From: Priestia filamentosa
Lineage (GTDB): Bacteria > Bacillota > Bacilli > Bacillales > Bacillaceae_H
Length of the DNA stretch: 64,000 nt
Assembly: GCF_900177535.1 (NCBI RefSeq)
Contig: NZ_FXAJ01000001.1
Span: 124,001 to 188,000 of the forward strand
Direction of reading: 5' to 3'
Shown piece by piece: positions 8,267-17,705 of this stretch (its first letter is position 1; each line of letters opens with the position of its first letter). Below the pieces are notes generated by a model. That model ran no database searches. It was not told the origin of the DNA and saw only the letters and a list, made by a program, of their open reading frames with translations. Both the position numbers and the translations under genes were made by a program.

Positions 8267-9496
8267 ATGTCATTGAAAGAGGAAGCTTTACATATTCACC
8301 GTATGAATCAGGGTAAATTAGAGTCAAAAGCAAAAATTCCCGTAAAAAATGCGAAAGACTTAAGTCTTGCTTATTCACCAGGAGTAGCAGAGCCTTGTAA
8401 AGCCATCTATGATGATGTTAATAAGGTATATGAATACACAATGAAGGGCAACATGGTAGCAGTAGTTTCAGATGGAACAGCGGTACTTGGACTTGGGAAT
8501 ATTGGTCCAGAAGCATCTTTACCAGTTATGGAAGGAAAAGCTGTATTGTTCAAAAGTTTCGCTGGAGTGGATGCGTTTCCAATTTGCTTAAATACAACGG
8601 ATGTAGATAAAATTGTTGAAACTGTAAAACTTCTTGAGCCAACATTCGGCGGCGTAAATTTAGAAGATATTGCCGCACCTAACTGCTTTGAGATTGAAGA
8701 ACGTTTGAAAAAAGAAACAAACATTCCTGTGTTTCATGATGATCAACATGGAACAGCAATTGTAACAGTAGCAGGTCTTCTAAATGCATTAAAACTTGTT
8801 GGCAAATCAATGTCTGAAATCAAAGTTGTAGCAAATGGAGCAGGTGCAGCTGGAATTGCTATTATCAAACTTTTATACCGTTATGGTGTACGTGATATTG
8901 TGATGTGTGATTCGAAAGGCGCAATTTTTGAAGGTCGCTCATATGGTATGAACGATGTGAAGAAAGAAGTTGCTTCATATACAAACCGTGACAGAGTTGA
9001 AGGAGATTTAGCTGACGTAATTCGTGAAGCAGACGTATTCATTGGTGTTTCTGTTGAAGGTGCACTTACAAAAGAAATGGTACGAACAATGAATACAGAT
9101 CCAATCATTTTTGCAATGGCAAATCCAACGCCAGAAATCATGCCTGAAGATGCAAAAGAAGCAGGTGCCAGAGTTATTGGAACAGGACGTTCAGACTTCC
9201 CGAACCAAGTTAACAACGTACTTGCATTCCCAGGGATTTTCCGTGGTGCACTTGATGTGCGTGCTACACATATTAATGAAAAAATGAAAATGGCAGCTGT
9301 TGAGGCTATTGCTGGTTTAATTTCTGAAGAAGAGTTAAATGCAGATTATGTCATCCCAGCTCCATTTAACCCAGAAGTAGCTCCGGCTGTGGCAGCTGCT
9401 GTTGCGAAAGCAGCTATGGAAACAGGAGTAGCTCGTATTGAAGTAAATCCAGAAGAAGTAGCGGAGAAAACGCGTAAGCTAACAATCATTGAGTAA
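8267..9496 (+). CDS. ytsJ: Malic enzyme (malate dehydrogenase, decarboxylating), YtsJ type
   Basis: Oxidatively decarboxylates malate to pyruvate. The 409-aa length and position after dnaE match B. subtilis YtsJ, the major NADP-preferring malic enzyme. It is the short bacterial form, with the malic N-terminal domain (YSPGVAEPC near residue 37), substrate region MEGKAVLFKSFAGVDAFPICLNT and the Rossmann glycine motif NGAGAAG near residues 190-196. Cofactor preference is inferred from orthology. ATG at 8267 has AAAGGAGAG upstream. The gene supplies pyruvate and NADPH next to the acetyl-CoA carboxylase genes. Confidence 0.93.
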   Translation: MSLKEEALHIHRMNQGKLESKAKIPVKNAKDLSLAYSPGVAEPCKAIYDDVNKVYEYTMKGNMVAVVSDGTAVLGLGNIGPEASLPVMEGKAVLFKSFAGVDAFPICLNTTDVDKIVETVKLLEPTFGGVNLEDIAAPNCFEIEERLKKETNIPVFHDDQHGTAIVTVAGLLNALKLVGKSMSEIKVVANGAGAAGIAIIKLLYRYGVRDIVMCDSKGAIFEGRSYGMNDVKKEVASYTNRDRVEGDLADVIREADVFIGVSVEGALTKEMVRTMNTDPIIFAMANPTPEIMPEDAKEAGARVIGTGRSDFPNQVNNVLAFPGIFRGALDVRATHINEKMKMAAVEAIAGLISEEELNADYVIPAPFNPEVAPAVAAAVAKAAMETGVARIEVNPEEVAEKTRKLTIIE

Positions 9497-9526
9497 AATT
9501 GTTTTCCTGCTTTCTATTTTTATATT

Positions 9527-9566
9527 CATTGAAAGAGCGCCTATTAAAAAAGGCGCTCTTCCAATG
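9527..9566. other. Long hairpin without T-tract after ytsJ
   Basis: Two 16-nt arms (9527-9542 and 9551-9566) are complementary at 15 of 16 positions around an A-rich 8-nt loop. No T run follows on either strand, so it is not a textbook terminator. Confidence 0.75.
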
Positions 9567-10098
9567 AAAGAAGAATGAGGCATCGTAAGAAATGCATACT
9601 TCTGGTCTTTAAACTCGATTTTCTAAATTTTTTCCTCGCGTTTTAAGTGCTTACAAGAAGTTTGAAAAGAAGGCTTTTCGAGCGGTGAAAAAGCAACTTT
9701 TACAAAAATCTCCTTGCTTTTTAAGCAAACATGACTTATTATTCGAGCAGATGTGTCAACATTTTTAAGTATGTAATAATAACTATATTATTCTTATTAT
9801 GGAATAACTTATCATTTGTTCGTCTAGTAGGGAGCTCCTCATCCTTTAGTCCTGTATAATAGAATGGGTGAAGCACTTTTTACCTTTCGTTCACACTGTA
9901 GGAATGCTTATTTTAAGTGAAAATGTCGAAGGACATGCGTCACAAACTGACAGCATCTTTTAGAAAGTTCCGCTATTCTAATTCTAAAATACAAGCACCT
10001 TGAACGTAAGCAGATATGTACAAGTGTGATCTTCTTAGGCATTTTACGCTTGCCTTTTCACTCCAATGACACTAATGAAATGTAAGGGAGGGCAAACT
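9567..10098. other. Long intergenic region upstream of accD
   Basis: No convincing gene in over 500 bases. It holds an AAAAAGCAA/TTGCTTTTT hairpin (9689-9722), a TATAAT (9854-9859) without a good -35, and a small ATGTC/GACAT hairpin near 9923-9936. If the TATAAT is the accD promoter, the leader would be about 230 nt. I recognise no known riboswitch or FapR box in it. Confidence 0.5.
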
Positions 10099-10965
10099 TT
10101 GTTAAGAGACTGGTTTGTTAAAAAGAAAAAATATGCTTCGATTCCTTCAGAACATATAAGACAAGAAGTACCAGAAGGAATTATGACAAAGTGTAAGAAA
10201 TGTAAAAAAATCATGTATACAAAAGAATTGAAAAAGAATTTAAAAGTTTGTTTAAACTGTGGATATCATCATCAAATGACAGGATATGAACGTATTTCGA
10301 GTTTGCTTGATGAAGAAAGTTTTGTTGAATATGACAAAGGTATGACGTCTGCAAATCCGTTAGACTTTCCGTCTTACCTTGAAAAAATCCAACAAGATCA
10401 ACAGAAAACAGGAATGAATGAAGCAATTGTAACGGGTGAAGGAACGATCAATGGTGTAGCTGTTGTTATAGCGGTAATGGATTCTCATTTTAGAATGGGA
10501 AGTATGGGATCTGTAGTTGGCGAAAAAATTACGCGCGCGGTAGAAAAAGCAGTGGAAAAACGCGTGCCGTTTTTGATTTTCACAGCTTCTGGCGGCGCTC
10601 GTATGCAAGAGGGTGTATTAAGCCTTATGCAGATGGCTAAAACAAGCGTTGCTTTAAACCGTCTTGGTGAAGCAGGAGAGCTGTTTATTTCAGTAATGAC
10701 GCATCCAACAACAGGAGGAGTTTCTGCAAGCTTTGCTTCGCTTGGTGACTACAATTTTGCCGAGCCTGGTGCACTTATTGGATTTGCTGGACGTCGAATT
10801 ATTGAACAAACGATTCGCGAAGAACTTCCGGAGGACTTTCAAACAGCTGAATTTTTATTAAAACATGGTCAGCTTGATGCTGTCATTAAAAGGCATGATA
10901 TGAAAGAAACGCTTGGAAATATTCTAGATATGCATAAGTCAGGAGGTGGAGAAGAATGGCAGTAG
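10099..10965 (+). CDS. accD: Acetyl-CoA carboxylase, carboxyltransferase beta subunit
   Basis: Works with AccA to move the carboxyl group from biotin to acetyl-CoA, the first step of fatty acid synthesis. The N-terminal zinc ribbon is visible as CKKC (about residues 31-34) and CLNC (about 51-54), followed by the crotonase-fold core with [18 protein letters not shown] place the start at TTG 10099, after AAGGGAGGG, because this gives the N-terminus (M)[13 protein letters not shown] seen in Bacillus AccD. The ATG at 10066 lacks a ribosome site. The end overlaps accA by ten bases. Confidence 0.95.
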   Translation: MLRDWFVKKKKYASIPSEHIRQEVPEGIMTKCKKCKKIMYTKELKKNLKVCLNCGYHHQMTGYERISSLLDEESFVEYDKGMTSANPLDFPSYLEKIQQDQQKTGMNEAIVTGEGTINGVAVVIAVMDSHFRMGSMGSVVGEKITRAVEKAVEKRVPFLIFTASGGARMQEGVLSLMQMAKTSVALNRLGEAGELFISVMTHPTTGGVSASFASLGDYNFAEPGALIGFAGRRIIEQTIREELPEDFQTAEFLLKHGQLDAVIKRHDMKETLGNILDMHKSGGGEEWQ

Positions 10966-11933
10966 AGCTTGAATTCGAACGCCCTGTCGTGGAGCTTCGT
11001 AATAAAATTCAAGAGCTTAAAAACTTTGCTCAGAGCTCGGACGTTGACTTATCTGGAGAAGTAAGCAAGCTTGAAGAACGTTTGAAGCGTGTGGAACATG
11101 AAATTTATGACCATCTCGCTCCATGGGACCGTGTGCAGATTGCTAGACATGCTGAACGTCCTACAACAGCAGACTATATTGAGCAGTTGTTTACAAACTT
11201 TTTTGAGTGTCATGGCGATCGTCTTTTTGGTGAAGATGAAGCTATTATTGGTGGTATCGCTAAATTCCATGGTCTTCCTGTTACAGTTATCGGCCATCAG
11301 CGTGGAAAGGACACGAAAGAAAATCTTCGTCGTAACTTCGGGATGCCACATCCTGAAGGATATAGAAAAGCTCTTCGGCTTATGAAGCAAGCCGAGAAGT
11401 TTAACCGTCCGATTATTACTTTTGTCGATACAAAAGGAGCTTACCCAGGAAAAGCAGCTGAAGAACGTGGACAAAGTGAAGCAATTGCTAAAAACTTAAT
11501 GGAAATGGCTGGATTTACGGTTCCGATTATCTCTGTTGTTATTGGAGAAGGTGGGAGTGGTGGTGCTATTGGTTTAGGTCTTAGCAATCATCTTCATATG
11601 CTTGAGAATTCCACTTATTCTGTCATTTCTCCAGAGGGAGCAGCAGCACTTCTTTGGAAAGATTCGACGCTTGCTAAAAAAGCAGCTGAGACAATGAGAA
11701 TCACGGCTCCAGATTTGAAAGAATTAGGGGTTATTGATGATGTAATTGAAGAAATTCGCGGCGGAGCTCATCGCGATGTTGTGAAACAGGCACAGTTTAT
11801 TGACGCGACAATTAAATCATCTCTTTTATCTTTAAGAAAACTTTCAAAAGAAGAGCTCGTTAACCAGCGCTATGCAAAATATCGCGAAATTGGCGAATTC
11901 TTAGAAGAACAAAAACAAAAAGTTACAAAATAG
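10956..11933 (+). CDS. accA: Acetyl-CoA carboxylase, carboxyltransferase alpha subunit
   Basis: Partner of AccD in the cytoplasmic alpha2-beta2 carboxyltransferase. The 325-aa protein has a coiled N-terminus (about 1-50) and the oxyanion glycine motif [11 protein letters not shown] near residues 193-203. The [12 protein letters not shown] segment follows. ATG 10956 lies within the end of accD, with GGAGGTGGAG upstream, so the two are translationally coupled and made in equal amount. A terminator follows directly. In B. subtilis pfkA comes next, but it is absent here. Confidence 0.97.
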   Translation: MAVELEFERPVVELRNKIQELKNFAQSSDVDLSGEVSKLEERLKRVEHEIYDHLAPWDRVQIARHAERPTTADYIEQLFTNFFECHGDRLFGEDEAIIGGIAKFHGLPVTVIGHQRGKDTKENLRRNFGMPHPEGYRKALRLMKQAEKFNRPIITFVDTKGAYPGKAAEERGQSEAIAKNLMEMAGFTVPIISVVIGEGGSGGAIGLGLSNHLHMLENSTYSVISPEGAAALLWKDSTLAKKAAETMRITAPDLKELGVIDDVIEEIRGGAHRDVVKQAQFIDATIKSSLLSLRKLSKEELVNQRYAKYREIGEFLEEQKQKVTK

Positions 11934-11940
11934 ATAGCAG

Positions 11941-11975
11941 AAAAAAGATGCCTTTTTTAAAGGCATCTTTTTTCT
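11941..11975 (+). terminator. Intrinsic terminator of accDA
   Basis: Arms AAAGATGCCTTT and AAAGGCATCTTT followed by T residues, seven bases after the accA stop. Confidence 0.9.
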
Positions 11976-12027
11976 ATAAATGAAGAATGACTATTAATTC
12001 TCCGTAAAGACAAAGAACAGAGGGTTT

Positions 12028-12056
12028 CGAAAATGCCTTAATTGTAGCATAATAGA
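12028..12056 (+). promoter_or_regulatory. Possible promoter of pyk
   Basis: CATAAT preceded at about 17 bases by TTTCGA, roughly 45 bases before the pyk start. Similarity to the sigma-A consensus is moderate. It would explain expression of pyk after the accA terminator. Confidence 0.4.
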
Positions 12057-12095
12057 GAAGTGGAGTAACAAGCAAATAGTGGGAGGATCTAAATC

Positions 12096-13856
12096 ATGAG
12101 AAAAACAAAAATTGTTTGTACAATTGGTCCAGCTAGTGAAAGTAAAGAAATGCTTGAAAAGTTAGTACAAGCGGGTATGAACGTTGCACGTTTAAATTTC
12201 TCGCATGGAGATTTTGAAGAGCATGGAGCTCGTGTAAAAACCATTCGTGAAGTTAGTCGTGAAAGTGGTAAAACCGTAGCGATTCTTTTGGATACAAAGG
12301 GGCCTGAGATTCGAACACATACGGTAGAAAACGGTGAGATTTCGCTTTCAAAAGATGATGAAGTTATTGTATCAATGAATGAAGTTGTCGGAACTCCACA
12401 AAAGTTCTCAATTACATACAAAGGGTTAATTAATGACGTTGAGAAAGGGTCAACCATTTTATTAGATGATGGATTAATTGAACTTGAAGTAATTGATATT
12501 AACAAAAAACATGAAGAAATCCGCACAAAGGTCCGCAATCCAGGGATTTTGAAAAATAAAAAAGGCGTCAATGTACCAGGAGTGAGCGTAAATCTCCCTG
12601 GTATGACTGAGAAAGATGCAAATGATATTAAGTTTGGCATCGAGCAAGAAGTTGATTTTATTGCAGCTTCTTTTGTTCGCAGAGCTTCAGATGTACTGGA
12701 AATCCGCCAACTTTTAGAAGAGAACGGCGGGGAGCATATTCAAATTATCCCGAAGATTGAAAATCAGGAAGGGGTAGATAATATTGATGAGATATTAGCT
12801 GTATCAGATGGTCTCATGGTCGCGCGTGGAGATTTAGGTGTTGAAATTCCTGCCGAGACTGTTCCCCTTGTCCAAAAAAGGCTAATAAAAAAATGCAATG
12901 AATTAGGAAAACCCGTTATTACGGCAACACAAATGCTTGATTCAATGCAAAGAAATCCTCGCCCAACGCGAGCGGAGGCAAGTGACGTAGCAAACGCTAT
13001 TTTTGATGGAACAGACGCAATTATGCTTTCTGGTGAAACAGCAGCAGGTCATTATCCTGTTGAATCTGTGCAAACGATGAATGCTATTGCAACAAGAGTA
13101 GAAAAAGCTCTAAATTATCAAGATCTTCTAAAAAAACGAAGTCAACAAATTGGAGCTACTGTAACAGATGCTATTGGTCAATCTGTTGTGCATACATCTT
13201 TGAACTTAAATGTTAATGCAATATTAGCTCCAACTGAAAGTGGTTATACAGCGAAGATGATTTCAAAGTATCGTCCTCAAGCGCAGATTATTGGGGTTAC
13301 AACAGATGAAAAAGTTTTAAGAAAGCTTGCACTCGTTTGGGGAGTACATCCCGTGCTTGGCGAGAATGTGGCCACAATTGATGAAATGCTTGATATGTCA
13401 GTTCGTGCTGCTCGTAAATCAAGCAATATTGAAAATGGAGATGTTGTTGTAATTACAGCAGGTGTTCCTGTCGGGAAATCTGGAACAACAAACCTTATGA
13501 AAGTGCAGGTTGTTGGAGAACTGCTTGCAAAAGGACAAGGTATTGGACGTAAATCAGCATTCGGAAAAGTAGTGGTTGCTAAAAACGCAAAAGAACTACA
13601 AGAAAAAATAACTGAAGGAAGTATTGTTGTTACAATTGGTACAGATCGAGATATGATGGATTCATTAGAAAAAGCATCAGCTATTATTACAGAAGAAGGT
13701 GGCTTAACAAGTCATGGAGCTGTTGTTGGTTTAAGTCTAGGTATTCCTGTCATTGTAGGAATTGAAAATGCAACAGAGCTCTTTAAAGATGGTCAAGATG
13801 TAACCGTTGATGGGAATGGCGGCGTTATTTATAAAGGACATGCAAGCGTGCTATAA
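12096..13856 (+). CDS. pyk: Pyruvate kinase with C-terminal PEP-utilising domain
   Basis: Last step of glycolysis, PEP + ADP to pyruvate + ATP. The 586-aa chain has the barrel motifs [21 protein letters not shown] and [14 protein letters not shown], and the active-site segment [12 protein letters not shown] near residue 245. It ends with the extra C-terminal domain of Bacillus enzymes carrying [21 protein letters not shown], which resembles the PEP-synthase phosphohistidine domain. Length equals B. subtilis Pyk (585). GTGGGAGGAT precedes the ATG. It stands in its own unit here, without pfkA upstream. Confidence 0.97.
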   Translation: MRKTKIVCTIGPASESKEMLEKLVQAGMNVARLNFSHGDFEEHGARVKTIREVSRESGKTVAILLDTKGPEIRTHTVENGEISLSKDDEVIVSMNEVVGTPQKFSITYKGLINDVEKGSTILLDDGLIELEVIDINKKHEEIRTKVRNPGILKNKKGVNVPGVSVNLPGMTEKDANDIKFGIEQEVDFIAASFVRRASDVLEIRQLLEENGGEHIQIIPKIENQEGVDNIDEILAVSDGLMVARGDLGVEIPAETVPLVQKRLIKKCNELGKPVITATQMLDSMQRNPRPTRAEASDVANAIFDGTDAIMLSGETAAGHYPVESVQTMNAIATRVEKALNYQDLLKKRSQQIGATVTDAIGQSVVHTSLNLNVNAILAPTESGYTAKMISKYRPQAQIIGVTTDEKVLRKLALVWGVHPVLGENVATIDEMLDMSVRAARKSSNIENGDVVVITAGVPVGKSGTTNLMKVQVVGELLAKGQGIGRKSAFGKVVVAKNAKELQEKITEGSIVVTIGTDRDMMDSLEKASAIITEEGGLTSHGAVVGLSLGIPVIVGIENATELFKDGQDVTVDGNGGVIYKGHASVL

Positions 13857-13867
13857 AAGGAAAGTAG

Positions 13868-13895
13868 AGTCGATGTTCATGCATCGACTTTTTCT
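13868..13895 (+). terminator. Intrinsic terminator of pyk
   Basis: Arms AGTCGATG and CATCGACT around a 6-nt loop, followed by TTTTTCTTT. Confidence 0.85.
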
Positions 13896-13978
13896 TTATA
13901 GCCGTTTTCTTTATCTTTTCAGCCATAACTCTTATAATAGAGGTAGTCCTCAAATCTATTGTGAGTGGAGGAAAGGTT

Positions 13979-14371
13979 ATGAAAAAAATTTTTCCGTTCT
14001 TTTTAGTTTTAGTATTGCTTGAAATTGCAGCCATGATTTATATAGGAAGTGCGATTGGCTTTTTTTCTACCCTTTTATTGATAGTAGCTACAAGCATAGC
14101 AGGAGCCTATTTTTCAAAAAAACAAGGTCTTCTTGTATTACAAAAAGCTCGTTATCAAATGGAACATGGTTATGTGCCGGGAGAAGAAATTATGGATGGT
14201 TTATGTGTACTCCTTGCTGGAATATTGCTTATCATTCCTGGGTTTATTACAGATATAACAGGTCTTATATTCCTGCTTCCTTTTACAAGAAACCTTCTTA
14301 AACCAATAATTTCACGCTATCTCGGCACTATTTTCCGAAATAAAGGATTTGTCATGATGCGTCGTTTTTAA
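13979..14371 (+). CDS. fxsA: FxsA family membrane protein
   Basis: A 130-aa membrane protein with segments near residues 3-20, 24-43 and 72-98, a conserved QKARYQMEHG loop and the glycine-proline hairpin LLIIPGFITDITG. These are the signature of FxsA (DUF from the phage T7 F-exclusion suppressor). The molecular role is unclear, though overexpression of FxsA in E. coli relieves T7 exclusion. ATG 13979 is used because GGAGGAAAGG sits just ahead of it. The frame extends to 13961 without a ribosome site. The place after pyk is conserved in Bacillus. Confidence 0.9.
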   Translation: MKKIFPFFLVLVLLEIAAMIYIGSAIGFFSTLLLIVATSIAGAYFSKKQGLLVLQKARYQMEHGYVPGEEIMDGLCVLLAGILLIIPGFITDITGLIFLLPFTRNLLKPIISRYLGTIFRNKGFVMMRRF

Positions 14372-14391
14372 ATAAATATTTTATCAACAAA

Positions 14392-14424
14392 AGAGCTTCT
14401 ACTTGTAGAAGCTCTCTGTTGTTT
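14392..14424. terminator. Terminator between convergent fxsA and ytvI
   Basis: Perfect 10-bp stem AGAGCTTCTA/TAGAAGCTCT with a CTTG loop and a T-rich tail. Confidence 0.8.
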
Positions 14425-14430
14425 TAGACG

Positions 14431-15552
14431 TCAAATTTTCTTTTTGTTATCTAAAATAAACGCTAAGAGATGATGAAAAACTCCAACTTTGTGTATTGTA
14501 TTAAAGAGAACAAGAGAAGTTGGCCCAATAATAAGTCCAAAAAAGCCAAAAAGTTGAAAACCGATAAAAACAGCTATTAATGTTGCAAGTGGATCAATTC
14601 CAATACTTGATGAAAGAACTTTTGGCTCCATGATTTGCCTTTGGACAGCAACGACTACATAAAGTACAAGTAAGCCTATTCCGAGTGCGTTATTTCCACT
14701 TAAAAAGTTATAAAGGGCCCATGGTACAAGAATGACTCCTGTTCCTAAGTAAGGAATTAAATCAACAAAACCAACGATAAGAGCGATAGTAATGGCATAA
14801 TCAATTCGTAAAATCAATAATCCTATAAGAACGATAATAGTTGTAATCGAAATAAGGGTAAGCTGTGCTTTTAGGAATCCTGTTAGCGCAAACTTTAGTT
14901 CAATGATGATGGTACGTAGGCTTTTTTTCACTTTAGGTGGGAAAACTTTATTTATTTTTCCTTTGAGCTTGTTTAAATCTTTACTAATAAAAAAAGTAGC
15001 AAGAAGGGAAAAGATGAAAAACGTAGCTGCATTTGGCAGCCATGTAAAAACGATTGGAATACTTTGTAAGAAACGTTGAATGAAAGTTCCGACTGTTTCA
15101 GATAGAGTTTCTCCAACATTTTGGATGTTCGTCATCATTGCAATTTGCTGCTCGTTTTCTAGGTTGTTGAAAAAAGAAGATAATTTATTATAAAGCGGGA
15201 TAATTTGCTCTCCTAGAAACTGTTCGATGTATAAAACAAGATGAGTAAAGTTTTGAGGCACGGATTTTGCTAAATACTCAGCTCCTGCTACGATTTCAGT
15301 AAAAAGAAGCACTAATATACCTGCTACTGAACAAAAAAGAAGAAGAAGAGTTGTTAATATAGCTAAAGAACGTGGAAACCTCAGCCGATTCTCCAATAGA
15401 TTTACAAAGGGATTAATCATTAGAGAAAGGATAAAAGCAACGATAAAAGGATAAATCAAGTGTGATAAATGATATAGGAACCAAAAGGAAAGAATGGTGA
15501 GGGAGACAACGAGTAGAATTCGACCAAATATGGAAACATAGTGTGAATTCAT
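14431..15552 (-). CDS. ytvI: YtvI, AI-2E-family sporulation membrane protein
   Basis: A 373-aa polytopic membrane protein of the AI-2E/PerM exporter family. It has an N-terminal hydrophobic block (residues 10-85), an amphipathic middle region, and a second block of segments (about 160-360) with the family signature DLIPYLGTGVILVPW and QRQIMEPKVLSSSIGIDPLATL. Gene position matches B. subtilis ytvI, annotated as a sporulation integral membrane protein. The transported substrate is unknown. It is the only gene in its unit and is convergent with fxsA. Confidence 0.9.
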   Translation of the reverse strand: MNSHYVSIFGRILLVVSLTILSFWFLYHLSHLIYPFIVAFILSLMINPFVNLLENRLRFPRSLAILTTLLLLFCSVAGILVLLFTEIVAGAEYLAKSVPQNFTHLVLYIEQFLGEQIIPLYNKLSSFFNNLENEQQIAMMTNIQNVGETLSETVGTFIQRFLQSIPIVFTWLPNAATFFIFSLLATFFISKDLNKLKGKINKVFPPKVKKSLRTIIIELKFALTGFLKAQLTLISITTIIVLIGLLILRIDYAITIALIVGFVDLIPYLGTGVILVPWALYNFLSGNNALGIGLLVLYVVVAVQRQIMEPKVLSSSIGIDPLATLIAVFIGFQLFGFFGLIIGPTSLVLFNTIHKVGVFHHLLAFILDNKKKI

Positions 15553-15715
15553 TTTTTTCCTCCTAGCATGTCCAGTTATTATATCTTACATATGCATGAT
15601 GAATTTTAGAAGTTTACAGCTGGATTTTTAAATTTTTTACATTGGAATGTGCAAAAAAATACTTTTCTGAAATAGAAAATATTTACTTTGAAAAATCAAG
15701 AAAGGTGATGAGCAC

Positions 15716-16177
15716 GTGTTCTCACAAGCAACATTATTTTTACTTATTTTCCTTGGAATTGCAGTCATTGCTAAGAACCAATCGCTTATTTTTGCTGTTG
15801 CTTTTTTACTGGTTATAAAACTGATTGGCCTTGATAGCAAGCTGTTTCCTTACCTACAAACTAAAGGAATTAATTTAGGAGTGACAATTATAACAATCGC
15901 AGTCCTTATCCCAATTGCTACAGGAGAAATTGGGTTTAAACAGCTTGGAGACGCTGTGAAGTCTTCCTATGCCTGGATTGCTCTAGGAGCAGGAATCGCT
16001 GTGGCGCTTATTGCAAAACATGGGTTAACGCTCCTTCAAAATGATCCTCAAATCACAGCTGCTCTTGTAATTGGAACAATTTTGGCTGTTGCCCTTTTTC
16101 AAGGAGTTGCCGTTGGGCCACTTATTGGAGCTGGAATTGCCTATATTTGTATGAAAATCGTTGAAATGTTTCAATGA
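15716..16177 (+). CDS. ytwI: UPF0756 membrane protein YtwI
   Basis: A 153-aa DUF441/UPF0756 protein with about five hydrophobic segments and the conserved FLLIFLGIAVIAKNQSL start and GPLIGAGIAY end. Function is unknown across the family. It starts at GTG 15716 with AAAGGTGATG upstream; no ATG is available nearby. It lies divergent to ytvI and upstream of the citZ promoter, as in B. subtilis. Confidence 0.88.
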   Translation: MFSQATLFLLIFLGIAVIAKNQSLIFAVAFLLVIKLIGLDSKLFPYLQTKGINLGVTIITIAVLIPIATGEIGFKQLGDAVKSSYAWIALGAGIAVALIAKHGLTLLQNDPQITAALVIGTILAVALFQGVAVGPLIGAGIAYICMKIVEMFQ

Positions 16178-16224
16178 ATATTTTCTTGTTATAATAAAAA
16201 TTTAAAATTTATTGATACTTATCA

Positions 16225-16253
16225 TTCACAAAAGTCTGATAATTGTTTATAAT
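16225..16253 (+). promoter_or_regulatory. Sigma-A promoter of citZ flanked by a dyad
   Basis: TTCACA (16225-16230), a 17-bp spacer and TATAAT (16248-16253). TATCATT (16220-16226) and AATGATA (16251-16257) form a perfect 7-bp inverted repeat that brackets the promoter and may be an operator. CcpC is known to act at citZ in B. subtilis, but I do not see its exact ATAA-N7-TTAT consensus. Confidence 0.7.
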
Positions 16254-16289
16254 GATAGGTGAACAACATTTAACCTACCTTTTTAGCGG

Positions 16290-16334
16290 GCACAAAAATG
16301 ACTAGCTTAAAACAGGGCTAGCTATTTTTAGTGC
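16290..16334 (+). other. Stem-loop in the citZ 5' leader
   Basis: An imperfect stem of about 17 bp pairs GCAC-AAAAAT-CTAGC with GCTAG-ATTTTTA-GTGC in the untranslated leader, about 35 nt after the expected transcription start. No T run follows. Confidence 0.6.
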
Positions 16335-16343
16335 ACGAGAAAA

Positions 16344-16357
16344 TGAAAGCATTTTCT
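16344..16357 (+). promoter_or_regulatory. cre-like CcpA site in the citZ leader
   Basis: TGAAAGCATTTTCT matches the cre consensus TGWAARCGYTWWCW at 13 of 14 positions. It lies roughly 85-95 bases downstream of the predicted start, consistent with roadblock repression by CcpA. citZ is subject to catabolite repression in B. subtilis. Confidence 0.6.
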
Positions 16358-16510
16358 TTGTGAATGCTTGCTCAAGGTAAGCTTAAATGTACGCTCTCAA
16401 GCGGAGAATTAACCTTTTTCTGTTCAAAAAGTCACTGTGCTGCGAATAAAAAGGAAAAATTCATACCGCAGGAGAAAAAGGGGAAATTTTTTATAGAAGG
16501 AGAGGAGAAT

Positions 16511-17626
16511 ATGACAGCAACTCGAGGTTTAGAAGGAGTCGTAGCTACAACATCAGCTGTAAGTTCAATTATTGACGATATGCTAACGTATCGAGGATAC
16601 AATATTGATGATTTAACAAGCTATGCTACATTTGAAGAGGTAGTTTATCTACTTTGGCATGGTAAGCTTCCTAATGAAGGTGAATTATCAGAGTTTACTA
16701 GACTGCTATCTGAAAATGCAGAGCTTCCAAAAGAAGTTGTAGATCACTTCTCAACATATCCAGTTGAGAAAGTACATCCAATGGCAGCACTAAGAACAGC
16801 TGTATCATTGTTAGGTTTGTATGATGAGGAAGCGGACAGTGTTGAAGAAGAAGCGAACTATCGCAAAGCTATTCGCTTACAGGCACAGCTTCCAACAATC
16901 GTTACGACGTTTGCACGTATAAGAAAAGGACTTGATCCAATTGCTCCGAAAAAAGAGTACGGACTAGCGAAAAACTTTCTCTATATGTTAAATGGAGAAG
17001 AGCCAAGTGATATTGCTGTTGAAGCTTTTAATAAAGCACTTGTTCTTCATGCTGACCATGAATTGAACGCATCGACATTTACAGGCCGTGTATGTGTTGC
17101 AACACTATCTGATATGTATTCTGGTTTAACAGCTGCAATTGGCGCTTTAAAAGGACCTCTTCATGGAGGAGCAAACGAAGCTGTAATGAAGATGCTCTCT
17201 GATATTGGTGATGTGGACAGAGTCGATTCTTACATTCAAGCTAAACTGGATGGGAAAGAGAAGATTATGGGATTTGGTCATCGTGTTTATCGAGAGGGAG
17301 ACCCACGCGCTAAACATTTAAGAGAAATGTCTAGAAAGCTTGCAGATGTAACGGGAGAAAAGAAATGGTATGAGATGTCATTGAAAATTGAAGATCTCGT
17401 TACAAGTCAAAAAGACTTACCGCCGAACGTAGATTTTTATTCTGCATCTGTCTACCATTCTTTAAAGATAGATCATGATTTATTTACACCAATTTTCGCA
17501 GTCAGCCGCGTTTCAGGATGGATTGCTCATATTCTAGAACAGTATTCAAATAATCGTTTAATTCGTCCGCGCGCTGAATATATAGGACCTGATAAACAGG
17601 CATATGTTTCTATTGAAGATCGTTAA
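16511..17626 (+). CDS. citZ: Citrate synthase
   Basis: Condenses oxaloacetate and acetyl-CoA to citrate, the entry step of the TCA cycle. The 371-aa protein has the active-site segment LHADHELNASTFTGR near residues 178-192, KGPLHGGANE, and the second catalytic histidine in GFGHRVY near residue 256. The frame runs open from 16364, but ATG 16511 has the strong AAGGAGAGGAG site and gives the known CitZ start TATRGLEGVVA. It begins a citZ-icd-mdh cluster. The leader is long (about 250 nt), with a cre-like site and a stem-loop. Confidence 0.97.
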   Translation: MTATRGLEGVVATTSAVSSIIDDMLTYRGYNIDDLTSYATFEEVVYLLWHGKLPNEGELSEFTRLLSENAELPKEVVDHFSTYPVEKVHPMAALRTAVSLLGLYDEEADSVEEEANYRKAIRLQAQLPTIVTTFARIRKGLDPIAPKKEYGLAKNFLYMLNGEEPSDIAVEAFNKALVLHADHELNASTFTGRVCVATLSDMYSGLTAAIGALKGPLHGGANEAVMKMLSDIGDVDRVDSYIQAKLDGKEKIMGFGHRVYREGDPRAKHLREMSRKLADVTGEKKWYEMSLKIEDLVTSQKDLPPNVDFYSASVYHSLKIDHDLFTPIFAVSRVSGWIAHILEQYSNNRLIRPRAEYIGPDKQAYVSIEDR

Positions 17627-17638
17627 CTAAATCGATCT

Positions 17639-17680
17639 TGTGCTCAGGATTTGATTTCTTGAGCACAGCACCATTTTTTT
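17639..17680 (+). terminator. Hairpin with T-tract between citZ and icd
   Basis: Arms TGTGCTCA and TGAGCACA are followed six bases later by seven T. It could be a partial terminator or an mRNA processing or stability element, giving citZ and icd different transcript levels. Confidence 0.5.
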
Positions 17681-17705
17681 ACACAATACTAGGGAGGTTA
17701 TTTCC

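Noticed and set aside
16237-16251. Fur-box-like TGATAATTGTTTATA at the citZ promoter
   Set aside because: Only 11 of 15 positions match the 7-1-7 consensus, and much of this is the -10 and spacer; common in AT-rich DNA.
16364-16510. In-frame N-terminal extension of citrate synthase
   Set aside because: The extension reads through the leader, has no ribosome site and no similarity to CitZ; ATG 16511 has a strong site and the conserved N-terminus.
17639-17680. Full transcription stop between citZ and icd
   Set aside because: The T run is separated from the stem by six bases and no clear icd promoter is seen, so I list it only as a partial or processing element.
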